A stretch of 64,000 nucleotides of DNA, taken from assembly GCA_020850615.1 (NCBI GenBank), contig JADZEI010000081.1, positions 52,805-116,804 on the forward strand, read 5' to 3'. The notes beneath the pieces were generated by a model that worked only from the letters and a program-made list of their open reading frames with translations, did not search any database and had not been told where the DNA came from. Position 1 is the first letter of the stretch; every line of letters begins with the position of its first letter. Source of the DNA: Dehalococcoidia bacterium (lineage in GTDB: Bacteria > Chloroflexota > Dehalococcoidia > Tepidiformales > Tepidiformaceae). Positions 16,097 to 24,342 of the stretch are shown here, one piece after another. The position numbers were made by a program, and so were the translations under genes.

Positions 16097-17188
16097 TCAG
16101 TCGTGACCTGCGGACGTGGTGGTTTTCGTAGCGGTCGCGGGCTTCGTGGCGGATTCGTCTGCGTGGGAGCTCGCGGTGGTTTTGGTCGCGGTTGCGGTCT
16201 TCTTCGCCGTGGTGGTCCCGGTGGCGGTGGCGTGGCCGGAGGCCGAGCCGGAGCTGGCGCCTTCTTCGACGTGTCCACCTGCGCCGGCTTCCAGGTAGGC
16301 GTCGGCGAAGGCTTCATTGACTTCGAGCACGCCGTCGTTCAGCTTCGCGAAGCCGTAGTCGTCGGTGATGACCGGGAGGGCATCGGCCTGTGCCTGGGTG
16401 GTGATGACGGCGCCGGCGGGGACGTAGTGGCCATCGGCGATGGTGACCCCGATGACCCTGGCGGCGGGCTCGATGACGACGTTCTTGCCGACGGTGGCCT
16501 TGAAGACGAAGGCCTGCATGCCGACGAAGGTGTGGTCGCCGATGGCGGCCGGGCCGTGGACCTGCGACTGGTGGGCGAGGGAGACGCCTTCGCCGATGAA
16601 GACGGCGTATTTCTTGCCGTCGACGGTCACGAGGTTCTTTTCGATCGTCTCGCCGTCGTGGTAGGTCTCGAGGGCGTGGAGGACGACGCCATCCTGCACG
16701 TTCGAGCCGGCACCGATGATGATGGGCTGGCCTTCGTCGCCGCGGATGCTGGCGAAGGGCGCGACGAAGACGCCGGAACCGACGCTGACGTTGCCGATGA
16801 CGGAGGCGAGGGTATCGACGTAGGCGCCGGCGGCGATGGCGGGCTCCTCGGTGGAGGGGTTGAAGGCAGTGGTGACGTTGGGGCGGATGTTGTGGTCAGC
16901 TGCGGCTGCTTCGTTGGTGGCGCCGGCTTCGGACGCAAACACTTCCTTGTAGATGATGAAGGCGGCCATGAGGAGGACGGCGGCGATGAGCGCGCCGTTG
17001 ATCATCTGCTGGTGCGTCCAGGTGCGGACGGACATGACGCTGGGGAGCTTCGGGAGGTCGAAGGCGAAGCGCAGGGTGAGCCCGCCCTCCGCGCGGCGGT
17101 CGACACCGACGCCGGCGGCGGCATTCAGGGGGGTTACGTTCGAAGGGACGTCGTCCTCTTCGGCGATGTTCTTCGCTTCGTCAGGCAT
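16097..17188 (-). CDS. Gamma-class carbonic anhydrase, Cam subclass, membrane-anchored
   Basis: The 363-aa protein has a cytoplasmic N-terminus, one membrane helix (about 62-85) and a left-handed beta-helix domain (about 110-300). The zinc ligands of Cam are visible: the histidine in VVLHALE and both histidines in SLAHQSQVHGPA. The Cam-specific acidic loop is present (IRGDEGQP), and the glutamate after LHAL corresponds to the proton-shuttle Glu84 of Methanosarcina Cam. Cam-type enzymes interconvert CO2 and bicarbonate, here probably outside the membrane. The C-terminal 60 residues are a low-complexity Ala/Thr/Lys/His tail of unknown role. The gene is monocistronic. Confidence 0.9.
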   Translation of the reverse strand: MPDEAKNIAEEDDVPSNVTPLNAAAGVGVDRRAEGGLTLRFAFDLPKLPSVMSVRTWTHQQMINGALIAAVLLMAAFIIYKEVFASEAGATNEAAAADHNIRPNVTTAFNPSTEEPAIAAGAYVDTLASVIGNVSVGSGVFVAPFASIRGDEGQPIIIGAGSNVQDGVVLHALETYHDGETIEKNLVTVDGKKYAVFIGEGVSLAHQSQVHGPAAIGDHTFVGMQAFVFKATVGKNVVIEPAARVIGVTIADGHYVPAGAVITTQAQADALPVITDDYGFAKLNDGVLEVNEAFADAYLEAGAGGHVEEGASSGSASGHATATGTTTAKKTATATKTTASSHADESATKPATATKTTTSAGHD

Positions 17189-17281
17189 GCGGTGTCCTCC
17201 CGCGGATGGCTCGTTGTGGGTATCGGCAGGGTGGGCGTAACGGCGCAGTTCGCGGGGTCGCGGGGCGCCGGGAGTGGCCGG

Positions 17282-17309
17282 TTGACAGCCCTAGGTGGCT
17301 CCCTATGAT
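17282..17309 (+). promoter_or_regulatory. Strong sigma70-type promoter of the AAA ATPase gene
   Basis: TTGACA and TATGAT are separated by 16 bases. Transcription would begin near 17316, directly before a perfect hairpin at 17318-17341. Confidence 0.75.
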
Positions 17310-17317
17310 GAGGTTCG

Positions 17318-17341
17318 GGGCCGAATCCATAGATTCGGCCC
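17318..17341 (+). other. Perfect hairpin at the predicted 5' end of the AAA ATPase mRNA
   Basis: A 10-bp stem (gggccgaatc/gattcggccc) with the loop cata sits at the predicted transcript start. The remaining leader to the GTG at 17453 is about 110 bases, GC-rich, and ends in the ribosome binding site GGAGGAGAGGG. No known riboswitch was recognised. Confidence 0.55.
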
Positions 17342-17452
17342 GAATTCGAAATAGAACCGGTTGCCGCGCTGGGATGGGTCCTTGCCCGCCCGGCGGGACG
17401 TCCGGCTGAGGGCCCCGCATCCGCAGGACGGACGGGGGGAGGAGAGGGAAGC

Positions 17453-18853
17453 GTGACGACTCTCGAACGGCCACGGACGGTCGGCGAACTGCGGGCATCG
17501 GGCTACCAGGTATTGCCGGTCCGCGAGGAGATGCGGAAGAACCTGATCGCGAAGATCCGCTCGGGGGAGGAGATCTTCCCGGGCGTGTACGGCTACGAAG
17601 AGACGGTGATCCCGCACATCGTGAACGCGATCCTCGCGGGGCAGGACATCATCTTCCTGGGCGAGCGGGGGCAGGCGAAGTCGCGGATGATCCGCTCGCT
17701 GACGTCGCTCCTGGACGAGGCGACACCGGTGCTGGCGGGCTGCGAAATCCCGGAGGACCCGTACAACCCGATCACGAAGATGGGGCGGGACATTATCGCG
17801 GAGAAGGGCGACGCGGCGGAGCTGACCTGGCTGGCGCGGGACCAGCGCTACGGCGAGAAGCTCGCGACGCCGGACATCACGATCGCCGACCTGATCGGCG
17901 AGGTGGACCCGATCAAGGTGGCGGAAGGCCGCTACCTGAGCGACGAGCTGACCATCCACTACGGGCTCATCCCGCGGACGAACCGGGGCATCTTCTGCAT
18001 CAACGAGCTGCCGGACCTGGCGGAGCGCATCCAGGTCGGCCTGCTGAACATCATGGAAGAGCGAGACGTGCAGATCCGGGGCTACCGGATCCGGCTGCCG
18101 CTGGATGTGTTCGTGGTGGCGAGCGCGAACCCGGAGGACTACACGAATCGCGGCCGGATCATCACGCCGCTGAAGGACCGCTACGGTGCGCAGGTGCGCA
18201 CGCACTATCCGATCCGGATCGAGCACGAGATCGGGATCATGGATGCGGAGCACCACCCGGTGCCGTCCGACTTCAAGGTGGACGTGCCGGAGTATATGAA
18301 GGAAGTGATCGCCGAGATCAGCCGGCTCGCGCGGCGGAGCCCGGATGTGAACCAGCGGTCCGGCGTGTCGGTGCGGGCGAGCATCGCGAACTACGAGAGC
18401 ATGCTGGCGAACGCGCTTCGGCGGGCGATCGTGACGGGCGAGGACACGGTGGTCCCGCGCGTGAGCGACCTGCCCTACGTGGTGCCGTCGCTCACCGGGA
18501 AGGTGGAGTTCGAGACGGTCGAGGATGGGCGCGAGGAGCAGATCATCGAGAAGCTGATCCAGGGCTCGGTGGTGGCGGTGTTCAACCGGCACTTCAACCT
18601 GGGCGAGCTGGAGCCGATCGTGAACCGGTTCAAGGCCGGCTACGCGGTCGAGATCAGCGACATGACGCCGAGCGAGACGTATGTCCAGCTCACGAAGTCG
18701 GTCGATGGGCTGCCGGCGGCGATCGAGAAGGTCGGCGGGGCGGGCAGCGCGGCCGAGACGGCAGCGGCGGTGGAGTTCCTGCTCGACGGGCTGCACCTGA
18801 ACAAGCGGCTGAACAAGGACAAGGTCGGCGGCAAGACCCAGTATCGCGGATGA
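17453..18853 (+). CDS. ChlI/MoxR-like AAA ATPase
   Basis: The 466-aa protein has an AAA core with Walker A as GERGQAKS and a Walker B position reading GIFCINELPDL, where the usual DE is replaced by NE. Sensor 1 follows as VVASANPEDYTNRGRIITPL with a GxIxxPLxDR segment typical of magnesium-chelatase subunit I-like ATPases. Such ATPases act with a VWA-domain partner as chaperones or metal-insertion motors, but no VWA gene is adjacent here. The start is a GTG with a strong ribosome binding site. The gene overlaps the following acetyltransferase by 4 bases. Confidence 0.82.
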   Translation: MTTLERPRTVGELRASGYQVLPVREEMRKNLIAKIRSGEEIFPGVYGYEETVIPHIVNAILAGQDIIFLGERGQAKSRMIRSLTSLLDEATPVLAGCEIPEDPYNPITKMGRDIIAEKGDAAELTWLARDQRYGEKLATPDITIADLIGEVDPIKVAEGRYLSDELTIHYGLIPRTNRGIFCINELPDLAERIQVGLLNIMEERDVQIRGYRIRLPLDVFVVASANPEDYTNRGRIITPLKDRYGAQVRTHYPIRIEHEIGIMDAEHHPVPSDFKVDVPEYMKEVIAEISRLARRSPDVNQRSGVSVRASIANYESMLANALRRAIVTGEDTVVPRVSDLPYVVPSLTGKVEFETVEDGREEQIIEKLIQGSVVAVFNRHFNLGELEPIVNRFKAGYAVEISDMTPSETYVQLTKSVDGLPAAIEKVGGAGSAAETAAAVEFLLDGLHLNKRLNKDKVGGKTQYRG

Positions 18854-19380
18854 GCTGGCAGATCGAGCCGATGCCAACACGTGGCCCCCTTTTCGAGGGG
18901 GCCATTCGTGTGTACGGCGACGCGTTCGCCCAACCGCCGTACCGCGACCCGGACCGCGGGCGGGAGGTGAAGAACCGGCTGCGCGATTCGCACTGCAAGC
19001 GGCCGTCGTACCGGGGGCTCGTTGCGATCGAGGATGAGCATGTCATCGGGATGTGCTACGGGTACCACGGCGCCCCGGGGCAGTGGTGGCACGACACGGT
19101 GCGGATAGCGCTCGGCAAGGCGGTCGCGAAGGAGTGGCTCGCGGACTCGTACGAGCTCGTGGAGATCGCGGTGGCACCGAAGCACCAGGGGCGTGGCGTG
19201 GGCGAGGCGCTGATCGCGGCGCTGCTGGAGGGGCGGCCGGAGAAGGCGTGCGTGCTGAGCACGCGGACGGATAGCCGCGCGCACGAGCTGTACCGGCGGC
19301 TGGGGTTCGAGCTCATCCGGGAGATGCCGTTCGCGCCGGCGGGCGCGCCGTTTTATGTCATGGGGAAGCGGCTGCGGTAG
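18850..19380 (+). CDS. GNAT-family N-acetyltransferase
   Basis: The 176-aa protein shows the GNAT acetyl-CoA motif as VEIAVAPKHQGRGVGEALI (R/QxxGxG/A) and the C-terminal AHELYRRLGFE segment. The substrate is unknown. It is translationally coupled to the AAA ATPase gene by an ATGA overlap, so both are made together. Confidence 0.85.
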   Translation: MSWQIEPMPTRGPLFEGAIRVYGDAFAQPPYRDPDRGREVKNRLRDSHCKRPSYRGLVAIEDEHVIGMCYGYHGAPGQWWHDTVRIALGKAVAKEWLADSYELVEIAVAPKHQGRGVGEALIAALLEGRPEKACVLSTRTDSRAHELYRRLGFELIREMPFAPAGAPFYVMGKRLR

Positions 19381-19462
19381 CGCCCTGCGCGAAGGGTGAC
19401 GTGGCACTCGCGATTTGCCGCTCGCACTGACCTCGGACGGGCCTGCAGCCGATGATCGAGGG

Positions 19463-20416
19463 GTGAACCGCGCGGTACCGGTCATCGAGCTCCACGGGGT
19501 GAGCCGCAGCTATGGGACGCACCTGGCGCTGCAGCCGCTGGACCTCGCCATCGAGCCGGGCGAGGTGTTCGGGCTGCTGGGGCCGAACGGGTCGGGCAAG
19601 ACGACGACGTTGCGGGTGCTCGCCACACTGATCCGGCCGACCGCGGGTGCGGCGGTGGTGCACGGCCACGACGTGGTGACGGCGGCCACGGAGGTGCGGC
19701 GGCTGATCGGCGTGATGCCGGAGAAGCCGAGCCTGTATGAGCGGCTCTCGATCCGGGACAACCTGCTTTTCTGGGCGGACGCGCACGGGGTGCCGGAGCC
19801 GGGGACGGCGATCGCCGCCGCGCTGGAGTTTGTGGGCCTCGGCGGGCGCGAGCGGGAGCGGGTGGGCGAGCTATCGAAGGGCTGGCGGCAGCGGGTCGCG
19901 CTCGCGCGGGCGATCGTGCACCGGCCGCCAGTGCTGCTGCTCGATGAGCCATCGTCGGGGCTCGACCCCTCGGCGGCGGTGGCGATGGAGGCGATGGTCC
20001 TGGAGCTGACCGCGGGCGGCACTACCGTCCTGATGAACACGCACCGGCTGGCGGAGGCGGCGCGGCTCTGCCACCGGGTGGCGATCCTGCGGCAGGGGCA
20101 GCTCGTCGGGCTCGGGACACCGGGCGAGATCCAGTCACGGTTGCTGGGGCACCGCCTCGGCGTGCGGCTGGGCGAGCCGGCGGACGCGGCGCTGCGCGCG
20201 GCGATCGAGGGAGCGCCGGGGGTCACGGGCATCCGGTGGGAGGGTTCGGGCTTTCGCTGCCAGCTGGAGGACGCCGGGCGCGACACGCCGCAGCTGGTGG
20301 GGCGGCTGGTCGGGGCGGGGGCGAGGGTCCTTGCGGTCGTGCCAGAGGGGGATCTCGAAGCCGCCTACCTGGAGCTGATGGGGGCGCCGGTGGCGAGATT
20401 GGATGCGGCCGCATGA
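19463..20416 (+). CDS. ABC transporter ATP-binding protein (export type)
   Basis: The protein of about 317 aa has Walker A GPNGSGKTTTLRVL, a Q-loop replaced by MPEKPSLYE, a signature degenerate as LSKGWRQRVALAR, Walker B LLLDEPSSGLDP and the H-loop NTHRL. This is the CcmA/NatA type that pairs with a membrane permease. The GTG at 19463 is chosen as start; a TTG at 19415 would add 16 residues that look unrelated to the domain. It overlaps the permease gene by 4 bases. Confidence 0.85.
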   Translation: MNRAVPVIELHGVSRSYGTHLALQPLDLAIEPGEVFGLLGPNGSGKTTTLRVLATLIRPTAGAAVVHGHDVVTAATEVRRLIGVMPEKPSLYERLSIRDNLLFWADAHGVPEPGTAIAAALEFVGLGGRERERVGELSKGWRQRVALARAIVHRPPVLLLDEPSSGLDPSAAVAMEAMVLELTAGGTTVLMNTHRLAEAARLCHRVAILRQGQLVGLGTPGEIQSRLLGHRLGVRLGEPADAALRAAIEGAPGVTGIRWEGSGFRCQLEDAGRDTPQLVGRLVGAGARVLAVVPEGDLEAAYLELMGAPVARLDAAA

Positions 20417-21147
20417 CGACGCTGCAGGTTTCGATGCCCGTGCGGGCGCTGGTGCGCAAGGAGCTGCGCGAGTACCGGCGCCACCGGATGATCATGCTGA
20501 CGGCGGTGATCCTGCCGATCGCGTTCCTCGTCCTGCCGATCGTGAACCTGGTGCTCTTCAACGCCGAGACGTCGCTCGGCGGGGTGGACCTGGCGGTGGG
20601 GCAGGCGATGTTCTGCTTCTTCCTCACGCCGGTGATCATCCCCGCGACGATGGCGGCGTTTTCGGTGATCGGCGAGCGGGACCAGGGGACGCTGGAGCCG
20701 CTGCTCACGCTGCCGCTGAGCGACCGCGAGTTCCTGGCCGGAAAGGTGTTCGCAATCGTCGCGCCGGCGGTGCTTGTGTCGTTCGGGATCTACCTGGTCT
20801 ATACGGGCATCGCGTTCGTGGGCACGGAGGGCGAGATCCGCGCGGCGACGCTCGACTGGACCTGGCCGTTCGGCTTCTTCCTACTGACGCCGCTGCTCGC
20901 GGGGTTCTCGACGCTCGCGGGGATGGCGTTCAGCGTACGGGCGCGGGACATCCGGGTGGCGGAACACCTGAGCGGGCTGGTGCTGCTGCCCTCGATGCTG
21001 CCGCTGATGCTGGTGGTGACGCAGGCGATCCCGGCGCGGCCGGTGACCTGGCTGGCGCTGGCGGCGGCGCTGGTGCTGATCGATGCGACGCTGTGGCGGC
21101 TGGCGTTGCGCGCGTTCGACCGGGAGCGGGCGATCTCGGCGTCCTGA
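20413..21147 (+). CDS. ABC transporter permease (ABC-2/NatB-like)
   Basis: The 244-aa protein has about six membrane helices. It carries the family segment ERDQGTLEPLLTLPLSDREF, in which an E-x-G-T-L-E box precedes the coupling helix. It forms an exporter with the upstream ATPase. The cargo is unknown. The gene ends 12 bp before the convergent etfA stop. Confidence 0.85.
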   Translation: MTTLQVSMPVRALVRKELREYRRHRMIMLTAVILPIAFLVLPIVNLVLFNAETSLGGVDLAVGQAMFCFFLTPVIIPATMAAFSVIGERDQGTLEPLLTLPLSDREFLAGKVFAIVAPAVLVSFGIYLVYTGIAFVGTEGEIRAATLDWTWPFGFFLLTPLLAGFSTLAGMAFSVRARDIRVAEHLSGLVLLPSMLPLMLVVTQAIPARPVTWLALAAALVLIDATLWRLALRAFDRERAISAS

Positions 21148-21159
21148 GCGCGGGTGCGA

Positions 21160-22155
21160 TCAGCGGGCGGGGGCGAGGCGGCGGAGCTCGCTGGCGAGCG
21201 AGGGCAGCACAGCGCGGTAATCGCCAACGACGCCGAGGTGGGCGTAGCCGAAGATCGGCGCGCGGGGGTCGGTGTTCACAGCGATGATGGTGCGGGCGCC
21301 GCTGCAGCCAGCCATGTGCTGGGGCGCACCGGAGAGTCCGACCGCGATGTAGACGCGGGGGCTGACGACGCGGCCGGTGAGCCCGATCTGGAGTTCCTGC
21401 GGGACGATACCGAGGTCGACGGCGCCGCGCGAACCGCCGAACGCCGCGCCAAGGTCCTTCGCCAGGCCGTTTGCGATGGCGGTTTGGAAGTCCTGGCGGC
21501 TGCCGACGCCGCGCCCAGCGGCAACGACGATCTCGGCGGCTTCGAGTTGCAGCTCGCCCGGGGGCGGGGCGTGGCGTTCGATGACACGGAGGCGCGGGGC
21601 GGGCGCGGAGGGGAGCACGAGGCCGCCATCGGGAGGGGGCGAAGCCGCGGACGCCGCCTCTCCCGGGGATGCGTCGCGGCGCAGGGTGACGATGGCGAGG
21701 TGGGGCGCGGGCACGCTCCAGTCGGAGAGGGCCTTCGCGCTGAAGCAGGGGCGGATGGCCGTAAGCGTGCCGGCGGCATCGATGTGCGCGTCGACGCAGT
21801 CGGTGATGACGGGCGCGCCGAGGCGGGCGGCGAGGCGCGGGGCGACTTCGCGCCCGGCGGCGTCATGGGCGAACAGCAGGACGCGCGGCCGGGCGCGCAG
21901 CACGACTTCGTGGGCCGCGTGGAGCAGCGATTCGGGGTCGGTCACATCGCAGGCGGTCGCGAAGCGGACGATGGCGTCGGCGCCGGTGGCGTCCGGATGG
22001 GGGGCACCTTCGCCGCCCGTGACGAGCGCGAACACCCCCGTGCCGGCAACGGTCGCGAGGCGGCGGGCAGTGGCTAGAAGCTGCGCGCTGGCGACCGGGT
22101 CGGCGGGCGACGCGAGGACGACGGCGACCTGGCAGGGAGGGATGGCGCCGGTCAT
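21160..22155 (-). CDS. etfA: Electron transfer flavoprotein alpha subunit
   Basis: The 331-aa protein has an N-terminal ETF domain and a C-terminal FAD-binding domain. FAD-binding segments are seen as AAGRGVG, GGSRGAVDLG, QIGLTGRVVSPRVYIAVGLS, AGCSGARTIIAVNTDP and APIFGYAHLGVVGD. ETF takes electrons from acyl-CoA dehydrogenases. It overlaps etfB by 4 bases and stands in one unit with an acyl-CoA dehydrogenase gene. Confidence 0.92.
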   Translation of the reverse strand: MTGAIPPCQVAVVLASPADPVASAQLLATARRLATVAGTGVFALVTGGEGAPHPDATGADAIVRFATACDVTDPESLLHAAHEVVLRARPRVLLFAHDAAGREVAPRLAARLGAPVITDCVDAHIDAAGTLTAIRPCFSAKALSDWSVPAPHLAIVTLRRDASPGEAASAASPPPDGGLVLPSAPAPRLRVIERHAPPPGELQLEAAEIVVAAGRGVGSRQDFQTAIANGLAKDLGAAFGGSRGAVDLGIVPQELQIGLTGRVVSPRVYIAVGLSGAPQHMAGCSGARTIIAVNTDPRAPIFGYAHLGVVGDYRAVLPSLASELRRLAPAR

Positions 22156-22934
22156 ACGAACCCCCGTTCGTGCATCACGGCGGCGAGGGCCATGCCGCGG
22201 TCTTCGGCGGTCTCGCCGTCGATGAGCTCGCATTCGGCGGAGAGGTCCCGCGGCCGGAGGGCGGTGAGGCGAGCGGCGGTCGCGTCTGCCGCGACCGCGC
22301 CGTCGGCGACGGTGATCGTCGCCCGCTGGGCGTCGAGCACGGAGCGCATCGTGGGGTAGCGGGGCTCGTTGATCTCGTTGCTGACGGCGGCGACCAGGGG
22401 CAGGTCCGCGTGGACCACCTCGTAGCCGTCGACGGTGAGGCGGCGGAGCTCGACCGAGGCCCCGTCGTCGCGGGCTTCGATGGCGGTGACCGGGGAGGCG
22501 TACGGGAATCCGAGCACCTCTGCGAGCATGGCCGGGACGTGGCCCATGTCCCAGCCGGCGGCGATACGGCCGCAGAGCACGAGGTCCGCGGGCGGGAGGG
22601 TGCGGATGGCGGCGGCGAGCGAATGGGCGATGGCGAGGCGGTCGTGCCCGGCGCCCGCGGGCGGTGCGACGCGGACGGCCTGGTCGCAGCCGGCGGCGAG
22701 CGCGCGCCGAAGGCCGGGCTCGGCCTCCGGGCCGGCCACGGTGAGCGCGGTCACCGTGGCGCCGTGCGCCTCCTTGAGGCAGGCCGCGGCCTCGACCGCG
22801 TGGAGGTCGAACGTGCTGAGCAGGGGCTGGGCCGCCGGCGACCAGCGGGGCTCCATCGCGGCTTCGTCCACGTAGAACGAGCCGGCGGGGGCCTGCGGGT
22901 CGGGCACCTGGCACACGCAAACGACGATGTGCAT
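22152..22934 (-). CDS. etfB: Electron transfer flavoprotein beta subunit
   Basis: The 260-aa protein starts MHIVVCVCQVPDPQAPAG and has the beta-subunit signature region around PLVAAVSNEINEPRYPT followed by a basic stretch. It pairs with EtfA to carry electrons in fatty-acid or related acyl-CoA oxidation. The ATG at 22934 is chosen over an upstream in-frame start at 22970. It lies 10 bp after the acyl-CoA dehydrogenase gene. Confidence 0.92.
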   Translation of the reverse strand: MHIVVCVCQVPDPQAPAGSFYVDEAAMEPRWSPAAQPLLSTFDLHAVEAAACLKEAHGATVTALTVAGPEAEPGLRRALAAGCDQAVRVAPPAGAGHDRLAIAHSLAAAIRTLPPADLVLCGRIAAGWDMGHVPAMLAEVLGFPYASPVTAIEARDDGASVELRRLTVDGYEVVHADLPLVAAVSNEINEPRYPTMRSVLDAQRATITVADGAVAADATAARLTALRPRDLSAECELIDGETAEDRGMALAAVMHERGFV

Positions 22935-22944
22935 GCCCTGCTCG

Positions 22945-24207
22945 CTAGTAGATGGTGTCCATGGCGGCAAGCCACGGGATGAGCTGGCCGACCATCATCA
23001 TCTCGTTCGTGGCGTGGTAGATGGGGCCAAGGCGCGCGTCGCGGTAGAGCTTCTCCATCGGGAAGTCGCGCATGTAGCCGTAGCCGCCGAAGACCTGCAT
23101 GGCCTTGCTCGTCACGTCGACGGCGACGTCGGACGAGTAGATCTTGGCCATGTTGTTGTAGGCGTTGAAGCCGCGCTCCTGGTCGTTCTCCCAGGCGGCG
23201 CGGAGCATGAGCATGCGGGAGGTGAGGACCTTGATCGCCATGTCGCAGAGGGCCATCTGCATCGCCTGGTGGAAGACGATGCGGGCGCCGCCCTTGTAGC
23301 GGATGCGCGAATAGGCGAGGGCCTCTTCGTAGGCGCGGCGGGCGATGCCGTTGAAGACGGCCGCGACTTCGACGTCGCCGCCGCGGACGCGCGGTGCGGT
23401 GCGGTAGTTGGTGAACTCGTCGGACTTCGGCACGCGGCAGTTATCGAAGATGACTTCGGCGTTCTGCATGAGGCGCTGGCCCATCTTGTCTTCGATGTGG
23501 CCATAGGAGACGCCGGGGGCATCGGCCGGGATGAGGAAGAGGCCGAAGCCGGCGCCGTCGGTGCTCTCGGCGCCCTTGCGGGCGGAGGTGAGGAGCAGCT
23601 TGCTGCGGCCGGCGGAGGTGATGAAGCGCTTGGTGCCGCTGATCAGCCAGTCGTCGCCATCTTCGATCGCGACGGTGGTCATTTCGCGCTGCTCGGCGGG
23701 CGGGACGGTGCGGTGCATGGCCCATTCGTGCGGCAGGATTGGGCCGTTGTCCATGCGGCCGGCAGCGAAGTCTCGCGGCGAGAGGTTCCCGGCGACGCCG
23801 TGCTCGGTCCAGGGGAGGCTCATGAAGAAGCGCTCTTCGGGGTCGTTCGCACAGGCGGTGAACCACTTGGCCTTCTGCTCTTCGGTGCCGGATTCGCCGA
23901 GGGTGAGCAGCTGCATGGCGTGGACGAAGTAGGTGCTGCCGATGCCGCCGTCGGCCCAGGAGAGCTCTTCGACGACGAGGCAGGTTTCGACTTCGCCGAG
24001 GCCAAGGCCGCCGTACTTGGTGGGAATCAGGGTCTTGTTGAACCCGAGGCGGTTGCCCTTTTCGTAGATGTCCCAGGGGAAGATGGCGGCGGGGTCGGAG
24101 ATCCGGTCGAGCTCCGCGGCGCGGGGCTTGATCTCTTTGTCGGCGAACTCGTGGGCGAGCGAGCGGATGGCTTCCTGCTCGGGGCTGAGGCTGAAGTCGA
24201 TGGTCAC
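22945..24207 (-). CDS. Acyl-CoA dehydrogenase
   Basis: The 420-aa protein has the three-domain acyl-CoA dehydrogenase layout. The FAD-binding region appears as WADGGIGSTYFVHAMQ, and the C-terminal helical domain has the typical QVFGGYGYMRDFPMEKLYRDARL. The region after it, YHATNEMMM, replaces the usual YEGT(S/N)EI, with N-E keeping the catalytic-base position of medium-chain enzymes. It oxidises an acyl-CoA and passes electrons to the ETF made from the same unit. The chain-length preference is unknown. Confidence 0.9.
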   Translation of the reverse strand: MTIDFSLSPEQEAIRSLAHEFADKEIKPRAAELDRISDPAAIFPWDIYEKGNRLGFNKTLIPTKYGGLGLGEVETCLVVEELSWADGGIGSTYFVHAMQLLTLGESGTEEQKAKWFTACANDPEERFFMSLPWTEHGVAGNLSPRDFAAGRMDNGPILPHEWAMHRTVPPAEQREMTTVAIEDGDDWLISGTKRFITSAGRSKLLLTSARKGAESTDGAGFGLFLIPADAPGVSYGHIEDKMGQRLMQNAEVIFDNCRVPKSDEFTNYRTAPRVRGGDVEVAAVFNGIARRAYEEALAYSRIRYKGGARIVFHQAMQMALCDMAIKVLTSRMLMLRAAWENDQERGFNAYNNMAKIYSSDVAVDVTSKAMQVFGGYGYMRDFPMEKLYRDARLGPIYHATNEMMMVGQLIPWLAAMDTIY

Positions 24208-24292
24208 GGGTCCCTCCCTGCTGCCGGTCCGGCGTCTCGAAGCATGAGGGACGTCGCCGGGGGTGGGGGCGAACCGTCCCGGTCTGTCAGGA

Positions 24293-24334
24293 GGCCGGGT
24301 GCGCCGCGTCCCCCAACGCGAGGCGCACCCGGCC
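24293..24334 (-). terminator. Terminator hairpin of the first molybdoenzyme gene
   Basis: A 13-bp stem (ggccgggtgcgcc/ggcgcacccggcc) with a further inner gcgt/acgc pairing begins 9 bases after the stop at 24343. There is no T-run. Confidence 0.65.
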
Positions 24335-24342
24335 GAGACCCC

